Assembly (NCBI GenBank): GCA_965232895.1
Contig: OZ247430.1
Span: 2,046,001 to 2,110,000, forward strand
Origin: Bin87 sp965232895
GTDB lineage: Bacteria > Chloroflexota > Dehalococcoidia > Lucifugimonadales > UBA3495
Direction of reading: 5' to 3'
Length of the DNA stretch: 64,000 bases
In this document: one piece after another, positions 53,361 to 62,824 of the stretch
Numbering within the stretch: the stretch's first letter is position 1
Layout of the letters: every line of letters begins with the position of its first letter
Notes under the pieces: generated by a model
Seen by the model: only the letters and a program-made list of their open reading frames with translations
The model's database searches: none
What the model was told of the DNA's origin: nothing
Program-made: the position numbers and the translations under genes

Positions 53361-54392
53361 TCACTCAAGGTTGTTGGGAGATGCCTGAGGGCCGTTACCC
53401 GCGCTCAGGAACCAGCCGGACCTTGGCCACGGGCCGTCGCCCCGGTAGATGCTCTGGGCGTAGGCGGTCAGAAATGCGCCCGAGACCAGCGTCCATGCCG
53501 ACACGAACAGCCAGATCAGCACGATGAGCAGCGACGCCAGTGGGCCGTAGAACAGGCGCTGCGGGGCAATGTAGGAGAAGAACAGCGCGAACACATAGGC
53601 GGCCGCTTCGAAGATAATGCTGGCGCTGATGGCGCCCAGCGCCGCCCAGCGCCAGTGCACAGTCCGCTCGGGCACGTATCGATATACCAGCAGAAACACG
53701 GCCACCGAGAGGAACCAGGCCAGCAGGCTCGGCAACCAGCGCTGCGCTTCCAGCGCATTGGCCAGCCCGCCCAGCTGGACTGCCCGCAGCGCGTTGACGG
53801 TAAGATTGGGAACCGTGACGTAGGTGAGAATGGTTGATATCAAAAGCCCGAACGCCATCGCGCTGAGGAACAGGTACTCCCGTAGCTTACCGATGATGCC
53901 CACTTGTCCCGGAGAGATTCCCCAAGCCCGGTTCACCACCAATCCAACCGCGCCAAAGAACTTGTAGCTGGCCCATAACAGACCGAGTAACGCGATGACA
54001 CTGGTGGCCCCCGCCACCGCCGGCGGCTGGGACGGCCACAGGGTTGTAAGATCAACGTTCGGCGGGAGCGCCCCCGAAGAGATGGCGGCGAACCAGGTGC
54101 GGACGCCGTCCTCTCCCAACAGCATGGGCAGGATCTGCAACACCACCACCGAGAATGGCAACAGGGACACCATGCCGTAGTAGGCAACCCCGGCCATGAG
54201 CTGCTGGTTGTCGTTTCGCATGACCGCGGACACCGTCGCCAGGACCAGCCGCACTGAGCTCCGGCGTTGGGCCAACCGCTGAACGGAGCGCCGCAGATAC
54301 AGCGCCCGGAGCACCGGTCGGATCCGGAGCAACCGCCGGTTGCGGGTTGCCCAGTCCGCGGCCTGGTGCAATTTCGCTTCAATGGACGCCAT
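53361..54392 (-). CDS. YihY/BrkB family membrane protein
   Basis: 343 residues with about six transmembrane helices. NDNQQLMAGVAYYGMVSLLP and later WRWAALGAISASIIFEAAAY, FYGPLASLLIVLIWLFVSAWT are the family pattern of YihY/virulence factor BrkB proteins. A basic N-terminus (WATRNRRLLRIRPVLRAL). Function poorly known; formerly and wrongly annotated as RNase BN. Last gene of the minus-strand operon trkH to yihY. Confidence 0.85.
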   Translation of the reverse strand: MASIEAKLHQAADWATRNRRLLRIRPVLRALYLRRSVQRLAQRRSSVRLVLATVSAVMRNDNQQLMAGVAYYGMVSLLPFSVVVLQILPMLLGEDGVRTWFAAISSGALPPNVDLTTLWPSQPPAVAGATSVIALLGLLWASYKFFGAVGLVVNRAWGISPGQVGIIGKLREYLFLSAMAFGLLISTILTYVTVPNLTVNALRAVQLGGLANALEAQRWLPSLLAWFLSVAVFLLVYRYVPERTVHWRWAALGAISASIIFEAAAYVFALFFSYIAPQRLFYGPLASLLIVLIWLFVSAWTLVSGAFLTAYAQSIYRGDGPWPRSGWFLSAGNGPQASPNNLE

Positions 54393-54407
54393 TGCCGATC
54401 AGCTGGT

Positions 54408-54974
54408 TCAACCGGCGCGGTTGGACGATCTCCGGCTCAAAAGCCGGTGGGTGGGCAACCTGAGCCACAACTTGCCGACGATGTTGGAAGCCGGCACCGG
54501 GCCGAAGCGACGGCTGTCTCCGCTGTCGGCGCGGTGGTCTCCCAGCAGGAAGTATTCGTTGTCGTCACACAACCACGACAGCCCGGGACCTGGCGCGGCC
54601 CGCGCCTCCGGCCCCAGGTACGGTTCCCCGAGAGGTTCCTCCTCGATCCGGACGACGCCGTCGCTGCCGACACGAACCAACTCTCCAGGCAACCCGACTA
54701 TTCGCTTCACATTGGTCACCGGACTGTTATCTCCTGACAGCGAAGGCATCTCCGCTGCTATGATCGATGCTACTACGATTGATCCGCGTCCGTAGTGTGC
54801 GCCCTTCTCAAACCCGCGACGCACGAGTATCAGGTCACCGTCGCGCAGCGTGGGACGCATGCTATCGCCCCGAACCAGAAAGAGAGAGCGGAACGGTACC
54901 CGAAGTACGCTGATGCCCGCGTTTCGGATGACAATTAACGCCGGGCCGATCTTACGGAAACTATTCCGCGCCAC
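54408..54974 (-). CDS. S26 family signal peptidase, lepB-like
   Basis: 188 residues from GTG. RGDSMRPTLRDGD carries the catalytic Ser (about 38), VKRIVGLPGELV the Lys (about 90), and FLLGDHRADSGDSRRFGPV the box E signature. Unusually, the N-terminal segment before the Ser is short with only a moderately hydrophobic stretch (PALIVIRNAGISVLRVPF), so membrane anchoring may be weak. Cleaves signal peptides or processes a specific protein. Starts 2 bp after pheA ends; clustered with pheA and yihY. Confidence 0.8.
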   Translation of the reverse strand: MARNSFRKIGPALIVIRNAGISVLRVPFRSLFLVRGDSMRPTLRDGDLILVRRGFEKGAHYGRGSIVVASIIAAEMPSLSGDNSPVTNVKRIVGLPGELVRVGSDGVVRIEEEPLGEPYLGPEARAAPGPGLSWLCDDNEYFLLGDHRADSGDSRRFGPVPASNIVGKLWLRLPTHRLLSRRSSNRAG

Positions 54975-54976
54975 CG

Positions 54977-55813
54977 TTACTCGGCGCCGGGTTCCCAGAA
55001 GGGATATGACCCCAGTATCTTCAGCATGTCAGTACGCCGGCGGAGCCCGTCCAACGCGGCGGCGACCTCCGGCTGGCGCCGGTGGCCTTCGCAGTCGATC
55101 AGGAAGATGTACCTGCCCAGTTCCTGCTTGGTCGGGCGGCTTTCGATCTTGACCAGGTTGATGTCCCGGCTGGCGAACTCGCCGATGGTGCTGTACAGGT
55201 TCCCGGGGCGATCGACAGTGAACGAGAAGCAGATGGACGTGCGATCATGGCCCGTGGGCGCATGGTCGGCGTGGGCCAGGACGACGAATCGGGTCTGGTT
55301 CGCCGTGTTGTCCTGTATCCCCCGGTCCAGGATTTGCACGTCGTAGATTTCGGCGGCCCGCTGCGGGCAGATCGCTGCCGCCGGAACCCGGCTGCCCTGC
55401 ATGTCGGCGACGGCAGCGGACGTGCTCAGCGATGCTTCGCGGGGAACCGCCGGAAAGCGCGCTTCCAGGTATTCCCGGCACTGGGCCAGAGCCTGCGGAT
55501 GGGAGTAAATCACCTCTACGGACTCGACGGCCACGCCGGGCGCGGCAACCAGGTAGTGGTCGATGGGGATCACCACCTCGTTCTGAATGGACAGGCCGGA
55601 CTGGGCGATGAGCAGGTCCAGCGTGAACGTGACCGATCCCTCGAGACTGTTCTCAATGGGCACCACCCCGACGTCCACCTCGCTGTTGGAGACGGCGGCG
55701 CCCACTGCGGCGATGGAGGGATAGGCCGTCAGGACCCCCTGGGGCGAGTAGAGCAGCGCAGCCTGCTCCGTGTAGGTTCCGGCCGGTCCCAGATATCCGA
55801 TGCTGTTGCTCAT
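54977..55813 (-). CDS. pheA: Prephenate dehydratase
   Basis: 278 residues. YLGPAGTYTEQAAL opens the PBP-like catalytic fold; VPIENSLEGSVTFTLD and NQTRFVVL (Thr-Arg-Phe, catalytic) follow. The C-terminal ACT domain has FTVDRPGNLYSTIGEFAS and LVKIESRPTK, the phenylalanine-binding ESRP loop, so feedback inhibition by Phe is likely. Converts prephenate to phenylpyruvate. Monofunctional (no chorismate mutase domain). Confidence 0.93.
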   Translation of the reverse strand: MSNSIGYLGPAGTYTEQAALLYSPQGVLTAYPSIAAVGAAVSNSEVDVGVVPIENSLEGSVTFTLDLLIAQSGLSIQNEVVIPIDHYLVAAPGVAVESVEVIYSHPQALAQCREYLEARFPAVPREASLSTSAAVADMQGSRVPAAAICPQRAAEIYDVQILDRGIQDNTANQTRFVVLAHADHAPTGHDRTSICFSFTVDRPGNLYSTIGEFASRDINLVKIESRPTKQELGRYIFLIDCEGHRRQPEVAAALDGLRRRTDMLKILGSYPFWEPGAE

Positions 55814-55846
55814 AGGATTACGCCGTCATACGGGGCGGGCCCGCGG

Positions 55847-56506
55847 TCACCGGGCAAACGCCCTTTCGACATCCTCGTGGTTGCCAACCACTACGAGGAT
55901 GTCGCCATCGTCGATCGTTTCATCTTCGGCCGGGTTGATGATGTATTCATTCCCGCGCCTGATGACCATCACCGAAACGTGATGGCGTATTGATTCGGAG
56001 ACGAGGCCGGCGTCCCGCAGGGACATGCCCCGCATCTTTTCCGGCGGCCGCAATTTGTGCACGCCGGTGTCGTCGGTGATGTGCATGAACTCGACGTAAT
56101 TGGGGCTCAGGTCCAGGCTCGCGGCGCGCTCGGCGGCCTCTTCCTCGGGAAAGATCACCTTGTCCGCGCCCACGCGGTGCAATATCTCCGCGTGCTGCGT
56201 GTCGGTCGCCCGCGCGATGACGTAGGGCAGCCCCATGGACTTGAGCATCATGGTGGTGATGATGCTGGACTGGATCTGGCTGCCCAGGGCAACGACGGCC
56301 ACGTCCATATCCGTGACGCCGAGGTCGCGCAGCGCCGTCTCGTTGGTTGCGTTGGCCTCCACCGCGTAGGTGACGCGCCCCAGCATTTCCTGCACGCGCT
56401 GCTCATCCTGATCTATAGCCAGCACCTCGTGTTCCCGCTGGAACAGGGTGCTGGCCAGCTTTGCTCCGAACCGGCCCAAACCGATCACACATACTTGCTT
56501 CGCCAT
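55847..56506 (-). CDS. TrkA/KtrA-type K+ uptake regulatory subunit
   Basis: About 219 residues using ATG 56506 (a TTG at 56515 overlaps the trkH stop). CVIGLGRFGAKLASTLFQ is the NAD(H)-binding RCK_N motif; DVAVVALGSQIQSSIITTMML follows, and the C-terminal RCK_C/TrkA_C domain (KMRGMSLRDAGLVSESIRHH) is present. Binds nucleotide and gates the TrkH channel. Together with the next gene it forms a Ktr/Trk K+ uptake system. Confidence 0.87.
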   Translation of the reverse strand: MAKQVCVIGLGRFGAKLASTLFQREHEVLAIDQDEQRVQEMLGRVTYAVEANATNETALRDLGVTDMDVAVVALGSQIQSSIITTMMLKSMGLPYVIARATDTQHAEILHRVGADKVIFPEEEAAERAASLDLSPNYVEFMHITDDTGVHKLRPPEKMRGMSLRDAGLVSESIRHHVSVMVIRRGNEYIINPAEDETIDDGDILVVVGNHEDVERAFAR

Positions 56507-56511
56507 GATTG

Positions 56512-58035
56512 TCAACCAATTCTAACGGGTTCTTCGGGGTAGCGGTAGGTGGCGTCCTCCCGGGGAGCCAGCAGCATCACGAGGGTCAGCGGGCCGACCC
56601 GACCCACCAGCATCGTGATCATGAATATGATCGAACCGGCCAGGCTGAGTTCGCCGGACACTCCGGTGGACATTCCGTTGGTGCCGAAGGCCGATACCGT
56701 CTCGAACATCAACGGCAAAAACGGCAGGTGGGGGTCGGTGTAGGTCAGGATGGGCAATACGACGGCGAGGAAGGTCACGCCCAGCAGCGCCACCAGCAAC
56801 GCGCGGGACACCAGCACCGGGGCGATCTCCCGGCGGAATATTTCCGTGGTGGGGTTGCGCAGGGCCGACGACCGGGCCGACGCCAGGAGCACCGCCAGCG
56901 TGTTGACTTTGATCCCCCCCGCCACCGACGCGGTGGACCCGCCGATGAACATCAGGCCGGCGAACACCAACTGCGTGAAGTCGCGGGTCGCGCTCCAGTC
57001 CAGCGCCGCGAACCCGGCCGTGCGCCCGCTAACCCCGTGGAAAATCGCCGACCCCACGACGCCCTGCTCGGAATGGTCCCACAGCACGCCGTTCCATTCG
57101 GCGAACAGAAACGTCAGCGCGCTGAACCCGTAGAGGAACGTGGTCAGGATCAACACCAGCTTGGTGTCCAGACTGAACCGTTGGAAATTGAACACGAACA
57201 GGCCGGGCCAGCGCCGCCGCGACAGGCTCGGGCTCCAGTTCCGGCGCATGTCCATGATGAACGGCCACCCCAGGGCGCCGGCGATGATCAGCGGCGTGAT
57301 GACCCACATCAGGTACGGGTTCGCCCCCAAAGTCTCCGCATTGCCGCCGCCCGGCGAGTTGGGCAGGATCGAGAACCCGGCGTTGTTGAGCGCCGACACG
57401 GAGAGAAACAGCGACTGCCAGACCGCTTCCAGGGTCGTGAAGTCTGCCACCGACCGCATTCGCACGAAAATCAAAGCGGCTCCCGCCAGGTAACCGATGA
57501 AGAACGCAACCACGATGTTGCGGGCTACCCTGGTCAGGTTCCGTGCGGAGACGTCGCCCACGGTATCCTGGTACACGTCCTCTTCGAGCGCGGTTGCCCG
57601 CCTGCCGATGAAAGCGATCAGCACGGTGGCCGCAGTGATGAACTCCAAGCCTCCAACCAGCATCAGGACGAAGATGATGGCCTTGCCGAATTGGGACCAG
57701 AACTCCGGGGTATCCACTACCGTCAGGCCCGTGACGGTGGAGGCTGAAATTGCGGTGAATAACGCCACCCGCAGACTGGCCGCGCTCCCGTCGGCGGCAG
57801 ATATGGGCAGGGACAGCATGGCCCCACCGACAACGTTCAGCAACAGGAAGGTGAGCAGCAGCAGCAGCGGCGTGGACGACCATCGACGCGGCGGGATGCG
57901 ATGGCGACGTATGGGAATGCGAACCGGGTCGACGCGCCGCACTCGCCACGACGAACCATTATCGCCGGGCGCGGCGATAATGGCTCCTGCTTCCGGCTCG
58001 CTCGAGCCGGCGTTACCGCGAGACGGGTCGTTCAC
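56512..58035 (-). CDS. TrkH/KtrB-type K+ transporter
   Basis: 507 residues from GTG. About ten hydrophobic helices; ISASTVTGLTVVDTPEF is the first selectivity loop (Thr-Val-Thr-Gly), and the later NAGFSILPNSPGG, GRTAGFAAL, GTNGMSTGVSG loops complete the four pore loops. The N-terminal 45 residues are polar and basic. Moves K+ with H+ or Na+. Operon with the trkA-type gene, pheA, signal peptidase and yihY. An 11-bp stem-loop is at 57956-57983 near the 5' end. Confidence 0.88.
   Translation of the reverse strand: MNDPSRGNAGSSEPEAGAIIAAPGDNGSSWRVRRVDPVRIPIRRHRIPPRRWSSTPLLLLLTFLLLNVVGGAMLSLPISAADGSAASLRVALFTAISASTVTGLTVVDTPEFWSQFGKAIIFVLMLVGGLEFITAATVLIAFIGRRATALEEDVYQDTVGDVSARNLTRVARNIVVAFFIGYLAGAALIFVRMRSVADFTTLEAVWQSLFLSVSALNNAGFSILPNSPGGGNAETLGANPYLMWVITPLIIAGALGWPFIMDMRRNWSPSLSRRRWPGLFVFNFQRFSLDTKLVLILTTFLYGFSALTFLFAEWNGVLWDHSEQGVVGSAIFHGVSGRTAGFAALDWSATRDFTQLVFAGLMFIGGSTASVAGGIKVNTLAVLLASARSSALRNPTTEIFRREIAPVLVSRALLVALLGVTFLAVVLPILTYTDPHLPFLPLMFETVSAFGTNGMSTGVSGELSLAGSIIFMITMLVGRVGPLTLVMLLAPREDATYRYPEEPVRIG
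57956..57983 (-). promoter_or_regulatory. 11-bp hairpin inside the 5' end of trkH
   Basis: CCATTATCGCC (57956-57966) pairs with GGCGATAATGG (57973-57983) around GGGCGC. It lies about 18-27 codons into the gene. Could be an mRNA structure affecting early translation; could be chance in GC-rich coding DNA. Confidence 0.3.
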
Positions 58036-58298
58036 TGGGAAGCACCGGACGCTGGTTGAGGCGCAAATTGGGATGCCGGGCGGAGGGATGATTCGCGTGC
58101 CAGACGCAGGCAGCGTAATTATGACGAGGCGCGGGGATATGTCAATCTTCGAAGGTTGCTCGTCGCACTTCCACCGACGCGGCAGGGCGCGAGGACCCGG
58201 GCGGCCGGCGCGGGTTGGCGAACGTCGGTGCGGTTCGAGCCGCGCTCCCGGGTTTGTGTTAATATCCCGCGTGAAACCACGTCACCAGAGGAGGGATC

Positions 58299-58637
58299 AT
58301 GGGTTCCATACGACTGTACACCGGCGACGACGGCCACTCCCACATTGAAGCGATAGACCCGCCGTCCCATCCGGATTGGAGCCAGCTGCACAACGCCAGG
58401 GGGATCATATTCCGCGCCTCCCCTCCGGGGTACTTCAGCGACTGGCACGTGGCGCCGCGTCGCCAGTACATCATCACCCTTTCCGGCGAAGCGGAAATCG
58501 GTCTGGCGGACGGTACCGTTCACCGCCTGGGGCCCGGCGACGTGAACCTTGCCGAGGACCTCACCGGCCACGGCCACACCACGCGGGTGGTCGGCGACGT
58601 TCCCCGCGTAACGGCCACCATTCACCTGGACGACTGA
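58299..58637 (+). CDS. Small cupin-fold protein
   Basis: 112 residues. RRQYIITLSGEAEIGLADG and HRLGPGDVNLAEDLTGHGHTT give the two cupin motifs: G(X)5HXH is weak (GYFSDWHVAP) but the second motif G-x-G-D-x-x-x-x-x-x-x-x-GHGH is clear. Metal binding is likely from the His cluster. AGGAGGGATC precedes the ATG. Substrate unknown; stands alone between trkH and a repeat-rich gap. Confidence 0.75.
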   Translation: MGSIRLYTGDDGHSHIEAIDPPSHPDWSQLHNARGIIFRASPPGYFSDWHVAPRRQYIITLSGEAEIGLADGTVHRLGPGDVNLAEDLTGHGHTTRVVGDVPRVTATIHLDD

Positions 58638-58704
58638 CGCAAGCCGGCCCGGCGTACCCTCGGGGTCGCTGCGGTCGACCCCGCGCGCTCACGCTTACCC
58701 CTTT

Positions 58705-58795
58705 GTCATCCCGAGGAGCGAAGCGACGTGGCGATCTCGTTCCCGCAGTAGCGTCTCTTGCACCGACGGGATTGCCGCGCTGCGCTCGCAATGAC
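58705..58795. repeat. 91-bp palindromic dispersed repeat, copy 2
   Basis: GTCATCCCGAGGAGCGAAGC at the left, GCGCTCGCAATGAC at the right; same length and termini as 4792-4882. Repeat ends share GTCAT-x-x-CGAG in inverted orientation. Confidence 0.75.
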
Positions 58796-58819
58796 GATTC
58801 CAGTTTGGCGGTAGGGAAA

Positions 58820-58928
58820 CGTCAGAAGGCGGATTTGCCGGATTTATGGATTGTCAGGACCGGGAACGCTCTGTCCCGAATGGTCTCAATCCGGCCAATT
58901 CGTAAATCCCGATAATCCTGATTCTGAT
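58820..58928. repeat. Palindromic CGTCAGAA-type repeat, copy 5
   Basis: CGTCAGAAGGCGGATTTGCC at the left, ATTCTGAT near the right end, followed by CAACTACCCGAAATGGGTAGGCGTGAGG as in copy 3. Lies in the 557-bp gap before leuS; the rest of that gap (58929-59194) has no gene. Confidence 0.75.
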
Positions 58929-59194
58929 CAACTACCCGAAATGGGTAGGCGTGAGGTTGGTTTCGGCCGGTTCGGTCAGTATCGTACGGCAGGTTGCCCC
59001 TGCATCGATATCCCTGCCACTGACGCCGCGCTACCGGTGTCCGGACAAGCCGTTCCCGGCAGCCGGGTGTTATACTGTCACGCGCCGCCGTGTCCCGGAT
59101 AAGCCTGTGCTATATTGAGGGACGCCAGACGTAAGTTTGCTGGGCGCCATCGCCGCTGCCGCCCGCGCCCACCGATATTGAGGGTTGACTTTTT

Positions 59195-61672
59195 ATGACC
59201 ACAGCCCAGCGTCAAGTTGAGCTCCGCTTCGACGCGGTTGAGATTGACCGCAAGTGGCAGGAGCGGTGGGAACAGGACGGGATCTACCGTGTCGAGGACG
59301 ACGATCCCCGGCCCAAGTGGTTCGAAATGACCATGTACCCGTACCCGTCCGGCGACCTGCACATCGGCCACTGGTACGCCATGGCGCCGTCGGACGCGCA
59401 CGCCCGGTTCCGCCGGATGCAGGGCTACAACGTGCTGCACCCCATCGGCTTCGACGCCTTCGGCCTGCCCGCGGAAAACGCCGCCATCTCCCGGGGCATC
59501 CATCCCTACGAATGGACTATGGCCAACGTGGATAACATGCGCCGCCAGCTCCGTTCACTCGGCGCGATCTACGACTGGGACCGGGAAGTGGTCTGCTGCC
59601 TGCCCGAGTACTATCGCTGGAACCAGTGGTTCTTCATCAAGCTGTACGAGCGCGGCCTCGCCTACCGCGAGAAAGCGCCCGTGGTGTGGTGCCCGTCGTG
59701 CCAGACGGTACTCGCCAACGAACAGGTGCTCAACGGCGAGTGCGAGCGGTGCGAGACGCCGATCACTCGCCGCGATTTCGAGCAGTGGTTCTTCCGCATC
59801 ACCGACTACGCCGACGAACTGCTGGACTTCGATACGCTGGAAGAGTGGCCGGAAAAGATCCTCACGATGCAGCGGAACTGGATCGGCCGCAGCGAGGGTG
59901 TGGACATCGGGTTCGACATCTCCGACTACAACATTGAGGAACGGGAGATCCGCACCTTCACCACACGCATCGACACCATATTCGGCGTAACTTTCCTGGT
60001 GCTGGCGCCGGAGCACCCCCTGGTGTCCAAGCTCACCTCGGAAAGCCGCCGGGCGGAGGTTGAAGCCTACGTTGACCAGGCCCGGGCCTCCTCGGAGATC
60101 GATCGGCTTTCCGCCGACCGCGACAAGACCGGCGTGTTCATCGGCGCCTACGCGCGCAACCGCCTGAACAATGAGAAGGTGCCCATCTACGTGGCCGACT
60201 ACGTGCTGACCACCTACGGCACCGGCGCGGTGATGGGCGTACCGGCCCACGACCACCGCGACTACGACTTCGCCCGCAAGTACCGACTGCCCATCCGCAC
60301 CGTAATCGCTCCAATAACGTGGGACGGCAGCGAACTCGGCGAAGCCTTTATCGGCGACGGGTTCATGACCAACTCGGGCGCCTACGAGGGCATGACCAAC
60401 GAGGAGGGCATGGAGGCCATCGCCAGGGACGTGGAACGGCGAGGCTGGGGTCACCGCGCGGTCACCTATCGCCTGCGCGACTGGCTGATTTCCAGGCAGC
60501 GCTACTGGGGCACGCCCATCCCAATGGTCTATTGCGAAGAGTGCGGCGTGCAGCCAGTGCCCGAAGCGGACCTGCCCGTGCTCCTGCCCGAGGACGCCGA
60601 GTTCCGGCCGACGGGGGAATCGCCGCTGGCCATCAACGAGACCTTCGTGAACACGGTGTGCCCGAAATGCGGCGGCCCGGGCCGGCGCGAAACCGACACC
60701 ATGGACACCTTCATGGACTCGTCGTGGTACATGCTCCGCTACTGCACTCCGCAGTACGATGGCGGGCCCTACGAGCCCGGCGTAGCCGGCGACTGGATGC
60801 CGGTGCAGCAGTACACCGGCGGCGCCGAGCACGCGGTGATGCACCTGCTCTACAGCCGATTCTTCATCAAGTCCCTCCGGGACATGGGCATGCTCAACAT
60901 CGACGAGCCCTTCCTGCGCCTGTTCAACCAGGGTGTCATCCTGGGCAGCGACCACGAGAAGATGAGCAAGAGCCGCGGCAACGTGGTCAACCCCGACGAC
61001 GTGGTCGGACAGGTTGGCGCCGACGCCGTGCGCTGCTTCCTCATGTTCATCGGCCCCTGGGACCAGGGCGGCCCGTGGAGCGACGAGGGAATCAACGGCA
61101 TTGTCCGCTGGCTCAACCGCGCCTGGAGCCTGGTAGAGCACGACGCGTCTCTGCTGGACGACGGCGCGACGGACGCCGCGACGGTACGCGAAACCCAGCG
61201 CATCCTGCACCAGACCATCCGCAAGTGCTACGAGGACCTGGACAAGTTCAAGTTCAACACCACCATCGCCTCATTGATGGAGCTGGTGAACCACCTGAGC
61301 CGGGCGTGGAACGACGGGTCGGTGGACAGCGCCACCTGGCGGGACTGCATCGAGAAGTTCCTGCTCATGCTCGCCCCCATCGCGCCCCACGTCGCGGAAG
61401 AGTGGTGGGAACGCACCGGCCGCGGCTACAGCGTCCACCAGCAGCCCTTCCCCAGTTGGGACGAAGAACTCGCTGCCGAGGACGAGCTGACCCTGGTGGT
61501 GCAGGTCAACGGCCGCCTCCGTGACCGCATCACGGTCCCGGCCAGCATCGGCGATGACGACGCCCGCGAACGCGCCCTGGAGAGCCCGAAGGTCCAGTCC
61601 CACATCAACGGCAAGACGGTGCGCAACGTGGTGTACGTGCCGGGCCGGCTGGTCAACGTGGTGGTGGGGTGA
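59195..61672 (+). CDS. leuS: Leucyl-tRNA synthetase
   Basis: 825 residues. Class I signatures: YPSGDLHIGHWYAM with HIGH (residues 56-59) and HEKMSKSRGNVV with KMSKS (about 589-593). The editing (CP1) domain has TTRIDTIFGVTFLVLAPEHP and TYGTGAVMGVPAHDHRDYDF, the LeuRS editing pocket. C-terminal anticodon-binding region is intact. Charges tRNA-Leu; a tRNA-Leu(UAG) is at 41433. Ordinary length for a bacterial LeuRS. Confidence 0.96.
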   Translation: MTTAQRQVELRFDAVEIDRKWQERWEQDGIYRVEDDDPRPKWFEMTMYPYPSGDLHIGHWYAMAPSDAHARFRRMQGYNVLHPIGFDAFGLPAENAAISRGIHPYEWTMANVDNMRRQLRSLGAIYDWDREVVCCLPEYYRWNQWFFIKLYERGLAYREKAPVVWCPSCQTVLANEQVLNGECERCETPITRRDFEQWFFRITDYADELLDFDTLEEWPEKILTMQRNWIGRSEGVDIGFDISDYNIEEREIRTFTTRIDTIFGVTFLVLAPEHPLVSKLTSESRRAEVEAYVDQARASSEIDRLSADRDKTGVFIGAYARNRLNNEKVPIYVADYVLTTYGTGAVMGVPAHDHRDYDFARKYRLPIRTVIAPITWDGSELGEAFIGDGFMTNSGAYEGMTNEEGMEAIARDVERRGWGHRAVTYRLRDWLISRQRYWGTPIPMVYCEECGVQPVPEADLPVLLPEDAEFRPTGESPLAINETFVNTVCPKCGGPGRRETDTMDTFMDSSWYMLRYCTPQYDGGPYEPGVAGDWMPVQQYTGGAEHAVMHLLYSRFFIKSLRDMGMLNIDEPFLRLFNQGVILGSDHEKMSKSRGNVVNPDDVVGQVGADAVRCFLMFIGPWDQGGPWSDEGINGIVRWLNRAWSLVEHDASLLDDGATDAATVRETQRILHQTIRKCYEDLDKFKFNTTIASLMELVNHLSRAWNDGSVDSATWRDCIEKFLLMLAPIAPHVAEEWWERTGRGYSVHQQPFPSWDEELAAEDELTLVVQVNGRLRDRITVPASIGDDDARERALESPKVQSHINGKTVRNVVYVPGRLVNVVVG

Positions 61673-61684
61673 CAGGGGGTAGGT

Positions 61685-62041
61685 ATGGGAGAAGTCATTG
61701 CTACCTTGGGAATTTGGGCCGCGGATGGTTCTCATCTGGAAAACATAGATATGCAGGTTGATACCGGAGCATCATTCAGCCAGTTGCCCGGCGATACCTT
61801 GCGCGATCTGGGTTGGGTTCCCAACCTGCCGCCTCGCCCCGCCGGCCTTGCTGATGGCACTGTGGCCATGGTGGAAATGGGCGAGGTCAAAATCCAGTAC
61901 AACGACTACGTTCTGTCCCGCATCTTTATTTTCGGCGAAAATGGATGTCCCAAACTGTTGGGCAGCGATACCCTGCAGGGACTAGGCATGGGCGTCGACC
62001 CCGTAAATCACCGCCTGATCAGCGTGGTGGCCTATCGGTAA
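61685..62041 (+). CDS. Retropepsin-like aspartic protease-fold protein
   Basis: 118 residues. MQVDTGASFSQLPGDTLRDL carries DTG; later LADGTVAMVEMGEVKIQYND and FGENGCPKLLGSDTLQGLGM complete the same plan as the homologues at 38183 and 41764. Bacterial retropepsin-like proteins occur as single-domain dimers; this length is consistent. It follows leuS after 12 bp with GGGGGTAGGT before the ATG, so co-transcription is likely but functional linkage is doubtful. Confidence 0.72.
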   Translation: MGEVIATLGIWAADGSHLENIDMQVDTGASFSQLPGDTLRDLGWVPNLPPRPAGLADGTVAMVEMGEVKIQYNDYVLSRIFIFGENGCPKLLGSDTLQGLGMGVDPVNHRLISVVAYR

Positions 62042-62170
62042 TCCACTCCGAGGTCGGCCACACAACGCGGACTTTCCCACCGCCGTGATCCGTAAATTTC
62101 GGAGCAATGCTGCGGAGCACGGCGATTAACCACGACACCATGCCGATGCCTCACTGAGGTCTCTGACCCA

Positions 62171-62818
62171 ATGACCCTTGTTGAAAAATACGCCCTGCTC
62201 CCGGAGGAGATCGACCGGCTGAGCCTCGTCATGGTGGCCGACAGCCTGCTGGGCGATGCCGGCGCGGCCGCCCTGCCCGAAGCGGAACGCTACGTGCTGC
62301 ACCGCATCATCCGCGCCGAGGGCGACCCTGACATCGCCGCCGACGTTCGCTTCAGCGACGGCGCCGTTGACGCGGCGCTGGCTTCGCTCCGCGACGTCCG
62401 CCGTGTGGTCACCGACGTGCGCATGGTGCAGGTGGGCATCTCCCGAGCGGCGCTGACCCGGCGTGGGGTCGAAACCGCGTGCCTCATTGATGCGCCCGAG
62501 GTCGCCGAGCGCGCCCGCCGCGAAGGTACCACCCGCAGCGTCGCCGCCGTGCGTGAGTTGGCCTCGCAGATGGACGGAGCGGTGCTGGCCATTGGCAACG
62601 CGCCCACGGCTCTGCTGGCTCTGCTGGACCTGATCGACGCCGGCCAGGTGTCTCCGGCTGCCGTAATCGGGATGCCCGTGGGTTTCGTGGCCTGCCCCGA
62701 ATCCAAGGCCGAACTGGCCGCAAGAAACGTGCCGCACGTCACCATCCTGGGACGACGCGGGGGGAGCTCTGCCGCTGCTGCCACCGTCAATGCCCTGCTG
62801 GACCTGCTGGAGGACTGA
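62171..62818 (+). CDS. Precorrin-8X methylmutase-like protein
   Basis: 215 residues. VLHRIIRAEGDPDIAADVRF, then VTDVRMVQVGI and VIGMPVGFVACPESKAELAA match CobH/CbiC, which moves a methyl from C-11 to C-12 of precorrin-8x. The catalytic His expected in the R-x-I-H position is Arg here (RIIRAEGD). ATG at 62171. Ends 6 bp before the CbiX-like gene, so they form a corrin-synthesis unit. Either an alternative catalytic arrangement or loss of function. Confidence 0.75.
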   Translation: MTLVEKYALLPEEIDRLSLVMVADSLLGDAGAAALPEAERYVLHRIIRAEGDPDIAADVRFSDGAVDAALASLRDVRRVVTDVRMVQVGISRAALTRRGVETACLIDAPEVAERARREGTTRSVAAVRELASQMDGAVLAIGNAPTALLALLDLIDAGQVSPAAVIGMPVGFVACPESKAELAARNVPHVTILGRRGGSSAAAATVNALLDLLED

Positions 62819-62824
62819 GCTGCT

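Noticed and set aside
58929..59194. T-box or leader peptide for leuS
   Set aside because: No T-box sequence and no Leu-rich short frame seen; only promoter-like TATATT near 59114.
62042..62170. Possible cobalamin riboswitch before cobH
   Set aside because: The leader is only 129 bp and I could not find the conserved B12-box sequence.
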